Positions 33,952-47,034 are shown, counted from the stretch's first letter. The stretch is 64,000 nt of DNA from Molanna angustata (GCA_963576475.1 OY754982.1:11930546-11994545), one strand, 5' to 3'. Program-made: numbers and translations. The notes: generated by a model from the sequence alone, not told the origin.

Positions 33952-33996
33952 CTACCAGGTTACTTATATGCATATTGCATATAAGTAACCTGGTAG
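33952..33996. repeat. Perfect palindrome, 20-bp arms
   Basis: CTACCAGGTTACTTATATGC at 33,952-33,971 and its exact reverse complement at 33,977-33,996 are separated by 5 nt. It could extrude a cruciform or form an RNA hairpin. No coding context. Confidence 0.95.
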
Positions 33997-35383
33997 GCAT
34001 ATCTACACTAGATTTGATGTGATAAAATGAACTAGTTTTATAGAGTGATTTTGCTGTGGATATTTCCATATAAATTTGATATTTCAAACATATGTAGTTT
34101 CATTAGTTAACTCAAAACGACATTCTCTTCATATAATGCAGCTATTTCTTTTTGGCACATTTCAACTGATAAAATTAAAATAGGAAATTTCTTTGTTTAA
34201 TTATATGAGAATTTTTTGTTTGACTTGTTTCGGAGCAGACCCGCTCCTTCGCCCGAACAAACTAACATTATTATACTTGTTACATGAAGATGAAGAGTCA
34301 TTACTATGATTTTGTGACTAACTTTAAAGGAACAACGAAATACACCTCGTCAGCAAACCTTCCTTTAATGGCTGTCCGTTTCATTCCAAAGTTTCGATAC
34401 TGCAAACCATACGTATTATAGTTAACTGGCGTTATATCAGTTTTCAAGGTTTTTAATGGACATTACCAATAACATTTTATATATAGACACGTTATATGAG
34501 AACAAAACGCCCTACAAAAATGGTACAGTTTAACAAATTCTTACAATATTACAAAGAAAGATAATACAATAATATTTATTCAAACACACACTGCAGACAT
34601 ATTATTTTCTCTTTTATTACATTATACTTATCTCTCATACCAAATAATGACTGTGAAAGAGACGGACTGATATTTAGTTATAACTGTGTGAAAGAATACA
34701 ACAACAGAATCCCTCTGCATACCTAACATGACTGCTAATATGACTTGAATACTCTTTCGTTTACTCAAAATTAAAATAACCATCGAAAAATTTATATAAA
34801 TATATTAGCTATCGAATAAATATGTAGCATGAAATGAAATATCTAGTCGGTCTTTTACAGTTCTAGTGTAATTTTTACATGTTTTTATCACAAAATTTGT
34901 CCAAACACTACAACATCTTGCTTGTAACTAAAGAGCGGAAAGAATTAAGTGAGTTATGCGCCTTACTTATTGTCTACTGAATTTATAGACTACTAACGTA
35001 TCTATTGTTTTTATACATCATTGGATAAAACACGCTGTCTTTACATATAGTTATTGTGCATATCATGCTTCGTTTTTATGCATTATGTGACATCTTCCAG
35101 CAGACTTTCTTAAACATGAATATTAAAGATGAATTTTCAAATAGATAAAGGTATGTAAATAAGTGAATTAATTAGTACGTTGTCGAACCAAATTAATTCC
35201 ACTTAAGTCAACGCGAACATAACAAAGTACATCATTTCATAGTAATTATTATCACATGGTCCCTCAATATTCAGGAAGATTGCCGTGCTGAGAAATTTCG
35301 TGATTCGCAAAGTGTGATTTTGTAACTGTCTATTTTCATACCAATATTAAACGTTCTAGCTTTTACGGTATCTGAGATAAATA
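33997..35383. other. Non-coding, nothing firmly recognised
   Basis: A GGAGCGGGTCTGCTCCGAAA word on the minus strand near 34,222-34,250 resembles the stem-plus-CGAAA motifs noted elsewhere. Otherwise nothing. Confidence 0.4.
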
Positions 35384-36995
35384 CATACATACATACATAC
35401 CATTACGCCGTTTCCCTATTTGGGGTAGGCAGAGAGAACCGAACGCCAGACTCTTCTATCTTGGCATACCTGTTTTGCCTCATTTACATTCATACATCGC
35501 GTCATACATGCTCTCCTATTGTTCTGATTTCGTTGCCCTCTTTCAAAATGTCATTTATATGATCATGCCAGCTTTTTCTCGGTCGACCCTTACATCTCAT
35601 TCCACTCTTTTCAGCCTTGTATACTTTCTTTTCAGTCGTTCATCGTTCATTCTCTCTACATGTCCGAACCATCGCAAAGCATTTATCTTCATTCTACTCA
35701 AAATATCCCTTTCAATCTTACATTCTCTTCTGATATCTTGATTCCTTATCCTATCATAAATTGTTTTACCACACATTCGTCCACATTTCCACAGCGTTAA
35801 TTTTACTTTCATGCGTCTTCTGCCATGCCCATATCTCACTTGCATACATTATGGTTGGAACGACAATAGCGTTGTGCACAGCGAGTTTTGCTGGCCTTGA
35901 AATAATTGGGTCAGCCATTATTGTTCTTAATGCACCATTTACTCTATTTGCTGCCGTTACCCTTCTTTCTATATCCTTTTCCAATTTTCTATCGATACAC
36001 ATATTCATCCACTTGTTCTACTTCCTAGATACACATATTCATCCACTTGTTCTAGTAGTTCATTATTAACTCGTATCTCGCATATTGTTCGTCTTTCGCT
36101 CTTCTCAAATACCATTACTTTAGACTTAGCTCCATTAATTCTCAGTCTATTTTGGATGCATCCATCGAATACCATTTTTACCAAGTATTCCAAGTCTTTC
36201 ACACTTTCTGCCATTAATACCTTGTCATCCGCATACATAAGATCGCATACATTCACATCATCCAGCTTCAAACCTATATTTGCATTCTTCAGTTCTTTTA
36301 CACAGTAGTCAATGTACAGATTAAAGAGCCACGGTGATAGGACGCAGCCCTGTCGTACTCCCTTGTTGATGGGGAACCAATCCGTGAGAGAGTTATCAAC
36401 TCTCAAACAAGCCTGGCTACCCTCATAAAGAGACGCAATTGCTCCTTATCAGCTTACTCTCCACTCCGTACACTGATAGCACGTTCCAAAGTTTTTCCCG
36501 GTCGACTTTTCCAGGTCTATGAAAGCACAGAAAAGCTTCTGGTTTTTGCCAGAACCTTTTCAATTGCCATTCGAAGGGAAAATATTTGGTCAGTGCATCC
36601 TCTACCTCTAACAAACGCTCCTTGTGCATCCCATACCTTGCTTTCAGTCACCTTTCGTAACTTTTGATCTAAGATACTAGCATAAAGTTTTCCAACTCCT
36701 GCTAGTATTATCTTCTCACTATCTTTTTTCTTATTTAATTCCTCTATCACGCTTGCCCAAAACTTATCTTTCTCGCTTTCTGCGCTCGAATTCACCCCCC
36801 CCCACCCCCGTGATTCCGATCTTGAATTTAATCCACATAAGTCTTGAGCTGACTAACAAATACTCTTTCATGCACTCTACCATTCGTCTTTCTAGTATAG
36901 CCCCTACTCCCTCGCATGCGAATTCATCCTTTTTTATTCCTGACCATAATTCCATTATTCCATCATATCTTTCCTTCATGCCACTTCCCTTTCTT
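35384..36995 (-). pseudogene. LINE reverse transcriptase, decayed 1.6-kb copy
   Basis: Read on the minus strand from 36,995: a KERYDGIMELWSGIKKDEF linker; AGVGKLYASILDQKLRKV (fingers); GAFVRGRGCTDQIFSLRMAI; DREKLWNVLSVYGVESKLIR; GVRQGCVLSPWLFNLYID; and the palm motif LMYADDKVLMAES. The region after the RT follows (VVPTIMYASEIWAWQKTHES, then INALRWFGHVERMNDERLK), ending in a tail with (TATG)n at 35,384-35,400. The endonuclease is missing and several frameshifts split the frame. It is the longest copy of the family also seen at 6,330, 11,165, 18,475 and 28,985. Confidence 0.88.
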
Positions 36996-37230
36996 GTCCC
37001 CCTAATAACTCAAAAGTTATTAGGGACACACACACACACACACACACACAGAGACACACTAAATCCGTATATGGAACATATATGCTGCGAAGCCTCAAAG
37101 TTGGTATTTTTTGTCTTCAAAGTTGGAAAAGCCGTGAAAAAAGTAGACCTTGCATTCTCGCGTATCCTGACTTGAAACATTATCGATATGTTAAGAGAAC
37201 AAAGTTCTCTTGAACAAATCGACAGTTGGA
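36996..37230 (-). mobile_element. Helentron-like element, 5' fragment in reverse (copy D)
   Basis: On the minus strand it starts TCCAACTGTCGATTTGTTCA at 37,230. It runs through the shared GAGAACTTTGTTCTC hairpin and CACGGCTTTTCCAACTTT to a short (GT)n at about 37,027-37,050, after which homology stops. It lies head-to-head with copy B, 109 bp apart. It abuts the LINE at 36,995. Confidence 0.75.
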
Positions 37231-37339
37231 AAATCTTGTTAATTTGACAAAAAAAAATATATGTAATATTAATTCTATGGTAAAAACCAATAAATAATTT
37301 TCATGATCAAGTAAATAAATTCTCATTTTAAAATTGTTT

Positions 37340-38476
<1,137 letters not shown>

Positions 38477-38904
38477 AGTTAAAAAATGATAGTCTAAATC
38501 GTAGTATTTAAATCTTTCTTACCCAATTGTATTTGTAAAATCGTGAATAAACAAATTTGTTAAATTCATAAAATTAATCTTTGTACATTTTAATTTTAAA
38601 TCTTATTTTCCTAGAAACGCTCAGTAATTTTCGTGTGAACATCTTATATTAATTCAATAATCATTAGTGTTATTGTTCTTTGATACTAAAATCTACGTGA
38701 ATAAATAACATTATCGTTTATGTTTGAATAAAGATATTTAATAAGAATGAAATATGAACATAACAAATATAATGAAATTGATCGAGTGCATAATAATGTG
38801 AAGTTTTACATATATTTATTTCAGTTGACCGATAGTTTTTATGTAGAAAGTATTTGTTAAGAAACTATCAGGTGATGAGTAAACAAATATTTTATTTTAT
38901 GTAG

Positions 38905-39090
38905 CCCTTCGGGAACTAACAGGTACCTACTTTGTCAAATAATTATTTTAAAGCACCCAATAACAAGTTGCCACATTATGGAGAATAACGATATTAATCG
39001 TCACACAGATCCAGACTGAAAACACAATTTAAAACTGTGTCTCCGGGAATCGAACCTGGGATTCTTGGATCAGCATCAGTGATTCAGTTC
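38905..39090 (-). mobile_element. tRNA-derived SINE family 3, copy 2
   Basis: It shares the body with copies 1 and 3 (CAGATCCAGACTGAAAACAC on +) and a T-arm/B-box word (GGGAATCGAACCTGGG on +). The D-arm end is disrupted after about 39,075. Confidence 0.75.
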
Positions 39091-39959
39091 AGTCATTATG
39101 TAGAAAAAATCACGTGATGGGTATAAATGTTATAGGATGATGTTATAGGACTGTATAAAAATGATCTCACCGATGTTTCCTATTGTTCTGGTTCACAATG
39201 AATGTTTTTCCTGTGCACTGGTCAAAAAAATTAAGACATCCACACGCGGTGATCTTCAAACTTATACTGAATCGCACACTTGTCACTTCCCATTGTTATT
39301 GTTATACAAAAATCTTTCAATTTACATAATATAAACTTTTCCAATACAACGATTTCTTAGCACATCGGTGAAGAGAAAGACAAGGAAAGGAGACATGGAA
39401 ATATTTTTCCACATTACCGCCCACTCAAATTATAACAAAATTTGACGAATTGTACATACATTGTACCTACATATCACGGTGGCCACAAGCAATATACCTA
39501 ACGTTTAACAAACTCATATCTTTTATGAAGTCATCACAAAATAAAATAAAAATTCACATTGTCTACATAATTCATTACAATACGAACACATGTCATACAA
39601 ATAAATAACACTATCCACAACAAATTCACATACTTTATTAATAAAAATAATAAACAGACCTTTCAGTGATAACGAAAACACATTAATTGTTATTTTAACC
39701 AATTACATTATAAACTATACTATTCTTTACTATAACTATTCTTTTCAAAACATCTAAGGGACATATTTTCACAATAGGGGGGCTACTCATGACACACTCT
39801 TAATATGTTCTTACCTTGCCTTAATCTTAAAAAAATATAAATCAGTACTCGATCATAATTCAATATTGATCTTTCTCAATATTTAATCATGAAAATTTGT
39901 TGATATCTACGTTTAGTATGAAATTGTCACGAATTGTTGTGAAAATTTATAGTATTATT
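39091..39959. other. Non-coding; could include BEL/Pao LTR remnants
   Basis: No exon. Because an integrase end lies just upstream on the minus strand (39,960-40,325), this stretch is where a 3' LTR would be, but I cannot define LTR ends. Confidence 0.35.
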
Positions 39960-40325
39960 TAATTAATTTGACCTCAAAGATTGTTAAAATCTAAAGCTAC
40001 TCTTAATTTGACTGCAATCAACTTTATGAGTAGCCCTGCAGGACGAACAAATACTCCCACTCTGGTCTTAACCTTTACCACCCGTACAACGTTTTCTTCT
40101 ACTGGCAAGGTAGGCATAATTCTTCCCAAATTCTTTTGAAAAAGATGTAACATATCTTTTTTCACCAACACTAAATTTCACACCGTAGGTATATATGAAT
40201 CTGAAGTGAACCGATTCTTAACGCTGTTGAATACTCCAACTCCAACAGTTGAATTCTATATTCCAACGTTTCCAAAAATCCTGATGCATTCTCGTGATCA
40301 TCTGCCATCTATCTCCAATAAGCCA
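39960..40325 (-). pseudogene. BEL/Pao retrotransposon integrase C-terminal relic
   Basis: The minus strand contains RWQMITRMHQDFWKRWNIEF. After a frame change it reads VLVKKDMLHLFQKNLGRI, then VVRVVKVKTRVGVFVRP. This matches the end of BEL/Pao polyproteins (W..V..+...FW.RW..EYL; ...VL+++...P...W.LGR+; G.+RVV.V.T..G...RP). The rest of gag-pol is absent and an in-frame stop lies between the two parts. Confidence 0.8.
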
Positions 40326-40460
40326 ATATTATTTTATAAACTCCGCATATTATTTGGAAAAGTCCATTAATATTAAGTTGAGTACAACATAGTGTAATCA
40401 AAAATGTATTAATTTTATTTTCATACGTTGCAGCTATGAGCTATTTTCATTTTATATTAC

Positions 40461-40676
40461 TTCTCGGGCAGCTTACAGGTAGGTGGTACTATGTCAAATG
40501 TTAATTTAATACGCACCCAATAATAATTTGCCACATTCTGGAGACTTACTATAGTAATCGTCTCACAGTTCCAGACTGAAAACACAATTAAAACTGTGTT
40601 TCCACCCGTAATCGAATACGGGACATTTGGATAAGCAGTGAGATAACTTACCAACTGAGCCACGAAGGCCGACGAC
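40461..40676 (-). mobile_element. tRNA-derived SINE family 3, copy 3
   Basis: The minus strand begins GGCCTTCGTGGCTCAGTTGG. A B-box relic (GTATTCGATTACGG) follows, then the family body ending near the TAGTACCACCTACCTGTAAG word. It is the copy with the cleanest D-arm region. Confidence 0.8.
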
Positions 40677-41825
40677 CTATTGCTTTGTGCAAATTTTAAT
40701 GTAAATAAAGCAAACTTTCTGTGAACAAATTTCGAGTACAACTCTGTCCAGACGAAGGTGAGGTTATGCTCCGAAACAAGTAGATGCTTAATTACTACAA
40801 AGAAATATGTTTGTTTTAATTATAACCTATATTTTTTTTTCCTACCGCTATTTATACTAAACAGTTTACTTAATGTCACCACAGTCTTTCGAATTATTTT
40901 GCAGTATAATATTATAATGCTACACTTTTCTACCTTAGCAAATATTCATCACCCGATTTACATTCATAAATTTTCTTTGACGATAATTATTATGCACAAT
41001 ATATATTTTTATATATGTAAGTATGAGATGATATGAGCAGATCATATTTTAATTGGACGCTTGGATTCTGTAGGATGAGTAGGTAGGCTAGGTATTCAAT
41101 AATTCATCTCTGAGAATTCGAAATATTATTTCTTTTTCTTCGAAATATTTTCATCTCCTTTGATTTCTTCATTAATAATACAAACATCTCGAAATTGAAT
41201 ACAAACCTTCTAGAAGTTCGCGTTTCATTTCATATTACGATTTAAATTTCTTCGTATCCTGTTTCATTACGTAATTACGATTTTTTTTGTTTTTATTTCG
41301 TATTTATTGATTTAAAAAAATATTTTGGGATCGAAATGTGGGTGGGTCCAACAATATTGTTTAGTGTCAGTTAAATGCTGAAGAAATTTATAGAAAAATG
41401 AAGAAGTCTAGTTGTTTAAATAAATAAAAATCATGATAATACATGAATAATTCCTGGTTCATCATCCGAAAGAAGTCAAACCTTTAAAATCGAATATCAC
41501 AAATGAGTTTATATTTTATTTAATACGATAAAATTGAGGGCATTTTCTGTGAAGTCAAGTTAAAGTGGATATCTCCATATCTCCATGAATCTGTTCAAAG
41601 AGGAGAAATTTTATCTCATTTCATTTTTATCAACCATTCTAGTTGTAATATTCTCTGGAAGTTCATCTCGTATAAAAGTCTAGGTTTCCTTTTTACTATC
41701 TCAGTTTCACATCTATGTACAAATTGTACAATCCTTCTTTACTATTCAATAATGCATGTGTGAAATCTTATTTAGAACTGAGGAATTATATCGAATTGTT
41801 GAATTTCATTTAAAAATATCTTTTA
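40677..41825. other. Non-coding, nothing firmly recognised
   Basis: A stem-plus-CGAAA word (GGTGAGGTTATGCTCCGAAA) occurs at about 40,757. Nothing else is supported. Confidence 0.4.
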
Positions 41826-42028
41826 ACAGATTTTTAATTATCTCAATAGAGACGAAGTTGGAATATTTATTGTAGGAGAACCGGGAAATCAAGGCACCTA
41901 CAGGGCTTACGACCTGTCATCGGCTGGTTTACGTGATCACTTTATGCGTTTGCGCAACGTTCACCAATTATGCCTTTTAATGAGATCCCTATCAATTCAA
42001 TTTTGAAAGTTCTATATATTGTAATACT

Positions 42029-44243
42029 CCAGACTGCGCAGTAGAATATCAAATGTAATGAAACAGAGGGGATCCCGCACGAATAAATTTGATGTAGAAC
42101 GCCTGAAGTCACAAGAAACAGCAGAACAGTTTGCTGCGGCTATGGGCCCCAGGCTGGATGATATCAATACAGATGTAGAGCAGGATGATGTTGACTCCTA
42201 CTGGAACTGTGTTAGATCTGTGGTTACCACTGCAGCTGATGAAATTCTGGGAAGAAGGCGTGCACAATCGCGAGAAACGTGGTTTGATGCGGAATGCCAA
42301 TACGCGACCAATTTAAAGAATGATGCATACCTCAGAATGCAACAGCGACACCATACACGTCAGGCAGTATTAGAATATAGGGACCTGAGAAAGAAGGAAA
42401 AGAAACTGCATAGAAAGAAAAAACGTGTATTCCTTGAAAATCAGATCAGAGAAGTTGAACTAGCGAACGCCCATAACAAGAGCCAACTCTTTTACCAGAG
42501 GGTCAACCAACAGAGAAAGGAGTTCAAGCCCAGGCTTACGATGTGCCACGATAGTGAGGGAAACATTCTGAGTGAGAAACAGCAAATTCTGAATAGATGG
42601 ATGGAATATTTTGACACTCTTCTGAATGTAAGAGGGAGTGAGAGCCTAACGGGTACTAGGGACGTCTACAACGATGATGCCAGCAATACTGAGCCGCCAC
42701 CGACAGTAGAGGAGGTGGTGCGTGCCATTAAAAGCCTGCATAATAATAAATCACCTGGAACAGACAATATTCCCGCGGAATTGATTAAATATGGCGGGGA
42801 GAAGCTCCACATCCACATACATTATATAATAAAATCTGTTTGGTGCTCCGAAACCCTGCCAAGTGAATGGAACTGTGGAATAATTTGCCCTCTCCATAAA
42901 AAAGGAGATCCCATGAAATGCTCTAATTACAGAGGCATTACTCTGCTGAATGTCTCATACAAGATCATGTCAAATATTTTGTGTGACAGACTGGGGAAAT
43001 ACTCGGATGGCATTATTGGAAAATATCAAACTGGGTTCCGTAAGGGAATGTCCACAACTGACCAAATTTTCTGCCTGAGACAGATACTGGAAAAAACTTT
43101 AGAGTTCAACGTTGACACATACCATCTATTTGTTGACTTTAGGGCTGCTTACGACACAGTAAACCGAGAAAAACTCTACAGAGCCATGGATGAGTTTAAT
43201 ATCCTCAAGAAACTAGTAAACCTAGTGAAGCTCACAATGTCCAACGTCGAATGTCGAGTTAGAATACAACAGGACATGTCCGAACCCCTGAAGACTTTCA
43301 ACGGACTGAGGCAGGGAGACGCACTTGCGTGCACACTGTTTAACTTGGCACTGGAAAAGGCCATCCGAGACTCGGGTATTCAAATTGGTGGCCATATCTT
43401 CAATAAATCTGTGCAACTCCTTGCCTACGCTGATGATATAGATATCATTGCACGCTCGGAAAATGATTTAAAAATTGCATTTAAAGCCCTGGCTGCATCA
43501 GCAAGGAATATGGGGTTGATGGTAAACGAGGGAAAGACAAAGTATATGCCAGTGCATGAACGTCGAAAACCGCCAGATTTGCGAGTCGACGATTACACAT
43601 TCGAAACTGCTAGCGAGTTTGTGTATCTCGGTACTATGGTGACAAGTGACAACAATGTCTCAACTGAAATTAAACGCCGAATAGTGTCCGCAAATCGGTG
43701 CTACTATGGGTTGCAGAGGCACATGAAGTCTCGTCACCTCACCAGAAAAACGAAAGTCCTCCTCTATAAGACTCTAATTCGGCCAGTACTCTCATATGGA
43801 TCAGAATGTTGGGCAATCGCTAAATCTGATGAAAGAGCCCTGGAAATTTTTGAGAGGAAGGTGCTGAGGAGGATCTACGGCCCGACTTGTGACAATGGAG
43901 AATGGCGTATCAGGCACAACTACGAATTGTATGATCTGTACAAGGAGCCTACCATACTGACAGAAATAAGAATTGGTAGACTCAGATGGGCTGGACACAT
44001 CCAAAGAATGAGCGAGGAGGACGTTCCAAGACGGATCATGAATGGTGCACCGGGGGGACGAAGAAAAGTTGGAAGGCCGAAGCTTCGATGGCTGGACGGA
44101 GTGGTGAAGGATGCGAACAGCATCGGCGTCCATAACTGGCGCAATGCGTCGCAGGATCGACAGTCATGGAGGCGGGCTCTGCAGGAGGCTAAGACCCGAC
44201 CTGGGTTGTGGAGCCACAGATGATGATGATGATGATGATGATG
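42029..44243 (+). mobile_element. RTE-type LINE, 5'-truncated, recent insertion (2,215 bp)
   Basis: It is flanked by a perfect 15-bp duplication ATATATTGTAATACT (42,014-42,028 and 44,244-44,258). The 3' end is a (GAT)n run at about 44,220-44,243, as usual for RTE elements, with no poly-A. The 5' end is truncated within the ORF, so the endonuclease is missing and the copy cannot move itself. Confidence 0.92.
42031..44223 (+). CDS. RTE reverse transcriptase, partial ORF without endonuclease
   Basis: The frame is open from the truncation point (RLRSRISNV precedes the first ATG at 42,058) to a TGA at 44,221-44,223. That is 721 residues from that ATG, which is probably an internal Met of a longer protein. 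The RT domain starts near residue 220: KSPGTDNIPAELIKYGGEKL, GIICPLHKKGDPMKCSNYRG, YQTGFRKGMSTTDQIF, the FVDFRAAYDTV motif near 358, GLRQGDALACTLFNLALE, and the palm LAYADDIDIIA with YADD at 457-460. After the RT come GRLRWAGHIQRMSEEDVPRR, VGRPKLRWLDGV and WRRALQEAKTRPGLW. Such proteins copy their RNA at a nick made by their endonuclease; that domain is lost here. The lack of stops in about 2.2 kb argues for recent insertion. Antisense open frames over it are shadows. Confidence 0.92.
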   Translation, partial: RLRSRISNVMKQRGSRTNKFDVERLKSQETAEQFAAAMGPRLDDINTDVEQDDVDSYWNCVRSVVTTAADEILGRRRAQSRETWFDAECQYATNLKNDAYLRMQQRHHTRQAVLEYRDLRKKEKKLHRKKKRVFLENQIREVELANAHNKSQLFYQRVNQQRKEFKPRLTMCHDSEGNILSEKQQILNRWMEYFDTLLNVRGSESLTGTRDVYNDDASNTEPPPTVEEVVRAIKSLHNNKSPGTDNIPAELIKYGGEKLHIHIHYIIKSVWCSETLPSEWNCGIICPLHKKGDPMKCSNYRGITLLNVSYKIMSNILCDRLGKYSDGIIGKYQTGFRKGMSTTDQIFCLRQILEKTLEFNVDTYHLFVDFRAAYDTVNREKLYRAMDEFNILKKLVNLVKLTMSNVECRVRIQQDMSEPLKTFNGLRQGDALACTLFNLALEKAIRDSGIQIGGHIFNKSVQLLAYADDIDIIARSENDLKIAFKALAASARNMGLMVNEGKTKYMPVHERRKPPDLRVDDYTFETASEFVYLGTMVTSDNNVSTEIKRRIVSANRCYYGLQRHMKSRHLTRKTKVLLYKTLIRPVLSYGSECWAIAKSDERALEIFERKVLRRIYGPTCDNGEWRIRHNYELYDLYKEPTILTEIRIGRLRWAGHIQRMSEEDVPRRIMNGAPGGRRKVGRPKLRWLDGVVKDANSIGVHNWRNASQDRQSWRRALQEAKTRPGLWSHR

Positions 44244-44500
44244 ATATATTGTAATACTGAAATTCTTTTCGCTTGAAAATAAGGAATTTTTACTACAGCC
44301 ATCTATGGGTGAAATTATGAACAACAATCTTATTATTTTTATTTATTTTGTTGGAACGCCATCTATTGAGAGAATTGATTTTTTGTAAATAATGAAAGCT
44401 ACAATTCTTATATCTGAGGTGACAATGCATTTTTCGCATAGAAGTCACCCCTGAATTGCGCCAGACTTATAAGGTAATTTTTGTCTTATTTACCTTGTTA

Positions 44501-44905
44501 TAATTATAAAAGTTGTTAATTAAAAATTGATTGATTCATGTATGCTAAAATTAGTCAAGAGTATTGCGTAAAAAAAATTCGTTTGGTTCATACGTTGATA
44601 TTTAAAGCCACTTTTAGTAATAATTTATAAAATTGCTAATATACTAGTTTTATTTAAGAATTTAAAAACCTACGTCTTATTTATTGTACTATTTTTTTTC
44701 TATTTTATATTGAAGCATGACATGTGAGCATATTCTTTATGCGACTACAAGCATCGGTTAAGGAAACTATCCTATTTCATCATTCCAGTTCATTTCCCAA
44801 TTCCCAGTTTCCTTATAACCATATCCTAAATCTTTTTTTCTTGAACTCGTTCACCTTATCAATGTTCTCTTCTTGGAATAAAATATTTTTATTTATTTTT
44901 CAATT
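44501..44905. other. Non-coding, nothing recognised
   Basis: AT-rich spacer between R1-d and the satellite. Confidence 0.4.
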
Positions 44906-46011
44906 GTGTTACTATATTATGATGTGATATTATGTAAAAAAGCTGTATAGCTACTTCTATATTATGATGTGATATGTAAAAAAGCTGTATAGCTGCTACT
45001 ATATTATGATGTGATGTGTAAAAAAGCTGTATAGCTACTTCTATATTATGATGTGATATGTAAAAAAGCTGTATAGCTGCTACTATATTATGATGTGATA
45101 TGTAAAAAAGCTGTATAGCTACTTCTATATTATGATGTGATATGTAAAAAAGCTGTATAGCTGCTACTATATTATGATGTGATATGTAAAAAAGCTGTAT
45201 AGCTGCTACTATATTATGATGTGATATGTAAAAAAGCTGTATAGCTGGTACTATATTATGATGTGATATGTAAAAAAGCTGTATAGCTACTTCTATATTA
45301 TGATGTGATATGTAAAAAAGCTGTATAGCTGCTACTATATTATGATGTGATGTGTAAAAAAGCTGTATAGCTACTTCTATATTATGATGTGATATGTAAA
45401 AAAGCTGTATAGCTACTTCTATATTATGATGTGATATGTAAAAAAGCTGTATAGCTGCTACTATATTATGATGTGATATGTAAAAAAGCTGTATAGCTGC
45501 TACTATATTATGATGTGATATGTAAAAAAGCTGTATAGCTGGTACTATATTATGATGTGATATGTAAAAAAGCTGTATAGCTACTTCTATATTATGATGT
45601 GATATGTAAAAAAGCTGTATAGCTGCTACTATATTATGATGTGATGTGTAAAAAAGCTGTATAGCTACTTCTATATTATGATGTGATATGTAAAAAAGCT
45701 GTATAGCTACTTCTATATTATGATGTGATATGTAAAAAAGCTGTATAGCTGCTACTATATTATGATGTGATGTGTAAAAACGCTGTATAGCTACTTCTAT
45801 ATTATGATGTGATATGTAAAAAAGCTGTATAGCTACTTCTATATTATGATGTGATATGTAAAAAAGCTGTATAGCTGCTACTATATTATGATGTGATATA
45901 TAAAAAAGCTGTATAGCTGCTACTATATTATGATGTGATATGTAAAAAAGCTGTATAGCTGCTACTATATTATGATGTGATATGTAAAAAAGCTGTATAG
46001 CTGCTACTGTC
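44906..46011 (+). repeat. 42-bp satellite array, about 26 units
   Basis: The unit core is ATATTATGATGTGATATGT then AAAAAAGCTGTATAGCT with variable junctions (ACTTCT, GCTACT or GGTACT). Unit 1 has 3 extra bases; some units carry GATGTG instead of GATATG. The rare GGTACT junction recurs at 45,247 and 45,541, exactly 294 bp (seven units) apart, with the intervening variant order largely repeated: a higher-order repeat. It ends at CTACTGTCGAA. There are no unique spacers, so it is not CRISPR-like. Confidence 0.95.
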
Positions 46012-46043
46012 GAATAAAATAAAATAAATTAGTAACAACTAAA

Positions 46044-46550
46044 GGCCCCCATTCACGATCGTGCCATCCTTCCAAATGGCTTGCCATCACTCTAAAATAC
46101 GCTCGCGAATGTCAAAACCCGCGCAGCCCAATTGGCCTCACACACCAAAATCGAATTCCAAACGATCGAAACTTCACTCCGCATCCTGCCGGCACGGCAT
46201 GCTCGTGAGTGTGAAAACCAGCGGTACATAGCGCCGAACTGTTTGACACTCTCGTGAATGCGAAAATACAACATTTTCTCTTTGTTTTTTTTCTTTTTAT
46301 ACACAAACAAACCGCTATAGCAATTGTATAAAACTCATCATCAGAATTATAACTCATTTTTACTTGAAAATTTCAAGTAATAGAAATTATAATGCGAACG
46401 CGCCTAACGCTTGTGTATGATTTTGATATAATTTTGATGGCTCGATGGCGCGATGGAGTGCCCGTGAGTGTGATGAAAATTTTACAATGCTCCAAATGGA
46501 GCTGGTCCATATGGAGCGACGCCAATTGACACGATCGTGAATGGGCTGCC
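46044..46550. mobile_element. Non-autonomous TIR element (MITE), 507 bp
   Basis: The left end GGCCCCCATTCACGATCGTG and the reversed right end GGCAGCCCATTCACGATCGTG match closely. CTCGTGAGTGTGA-type words occur internally on both sides. The right flank begins TAAG as in two other MITEs here (47,034; 55,849). It is GC-richer than the surroundings. Internal open frames have no known domain. Confidence 0.82.
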
Positions 46551-46953
46551 TAAGACACACAGAATTTTTATTAGAACGATATGCACATCATTTTTATCAG
46601 TTAAACATATAATCGTTTCATAGTAAAACAATTAATAGGCTCATCTACTTCCATTAATAATCACATACATTGTCTTCTTCTTATTCGGCTCTTTACATTT
46701 CCTCTCAATATCTTACTGTCGAGATCATGTCATTTTTTTTAGTGCTCCTCGACCTTTCTTTTTCATTAGATCTTTTATTCTGCCTTACTAATTTTTCTGT
46801 TGTTCATTTGCACGTGGCCAAACCCCTTCAACCTATATATACATAGGCTTTCATTCTGTATTCATTCTGGTAACAAAATCCCATGTTGCCATAGGTACAC
46901 ATTAGTCTTATTTCTTCATTCTCAACTCAATCTAAAATATATCTATTTGTCAA

Positions 46954-47034
46954 GGCTGGGTTGTTTCAACGAAAGTATCAGTAATAGTATAGTTAAAATA
47001 CTTTTACTGATACTTTTGTTCGAGAAACACAGCC
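46954..47034. mobile_element. Short palindromic MITE (81 bp), deletion derivative
   Basis: Ends GGCTGGGTTGTTTC and GGCTGTGTTTCTCG (reversed), with AAAGTATCAGTAATAGTAT mirrored on both sides. The longer relative at 55,656-55,849 has the same ends. Confidence 0.75.

Larger units (their letters stand above)
41826..44500 (+). repeat. R1 repeat copy R1-d, split by an RTE insertion
   Basis: R1 sequence at 41,826-42,028 resumes at 44,244-44,500 and ends GAATTGCGCCAGACTTATAA. Removing 42,029-44,258 restores the R1 order seen in R1-c (TATATATTGTAATACTGAAA). Confidence 0.85.

Noticed and set aside
42058..44223. A complete LINE protein starting at ATG 42,058
   Set aside because: The frame continues upstream to the truncation point and the endonuclease is missing, so this Met is internal to a longer ORF.
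44906..46011. CRISPR-like array
   Set aside because: Units are contiguous 42-mers with variants and no unique spacers; it is a satellite in eukaryotic DNA.
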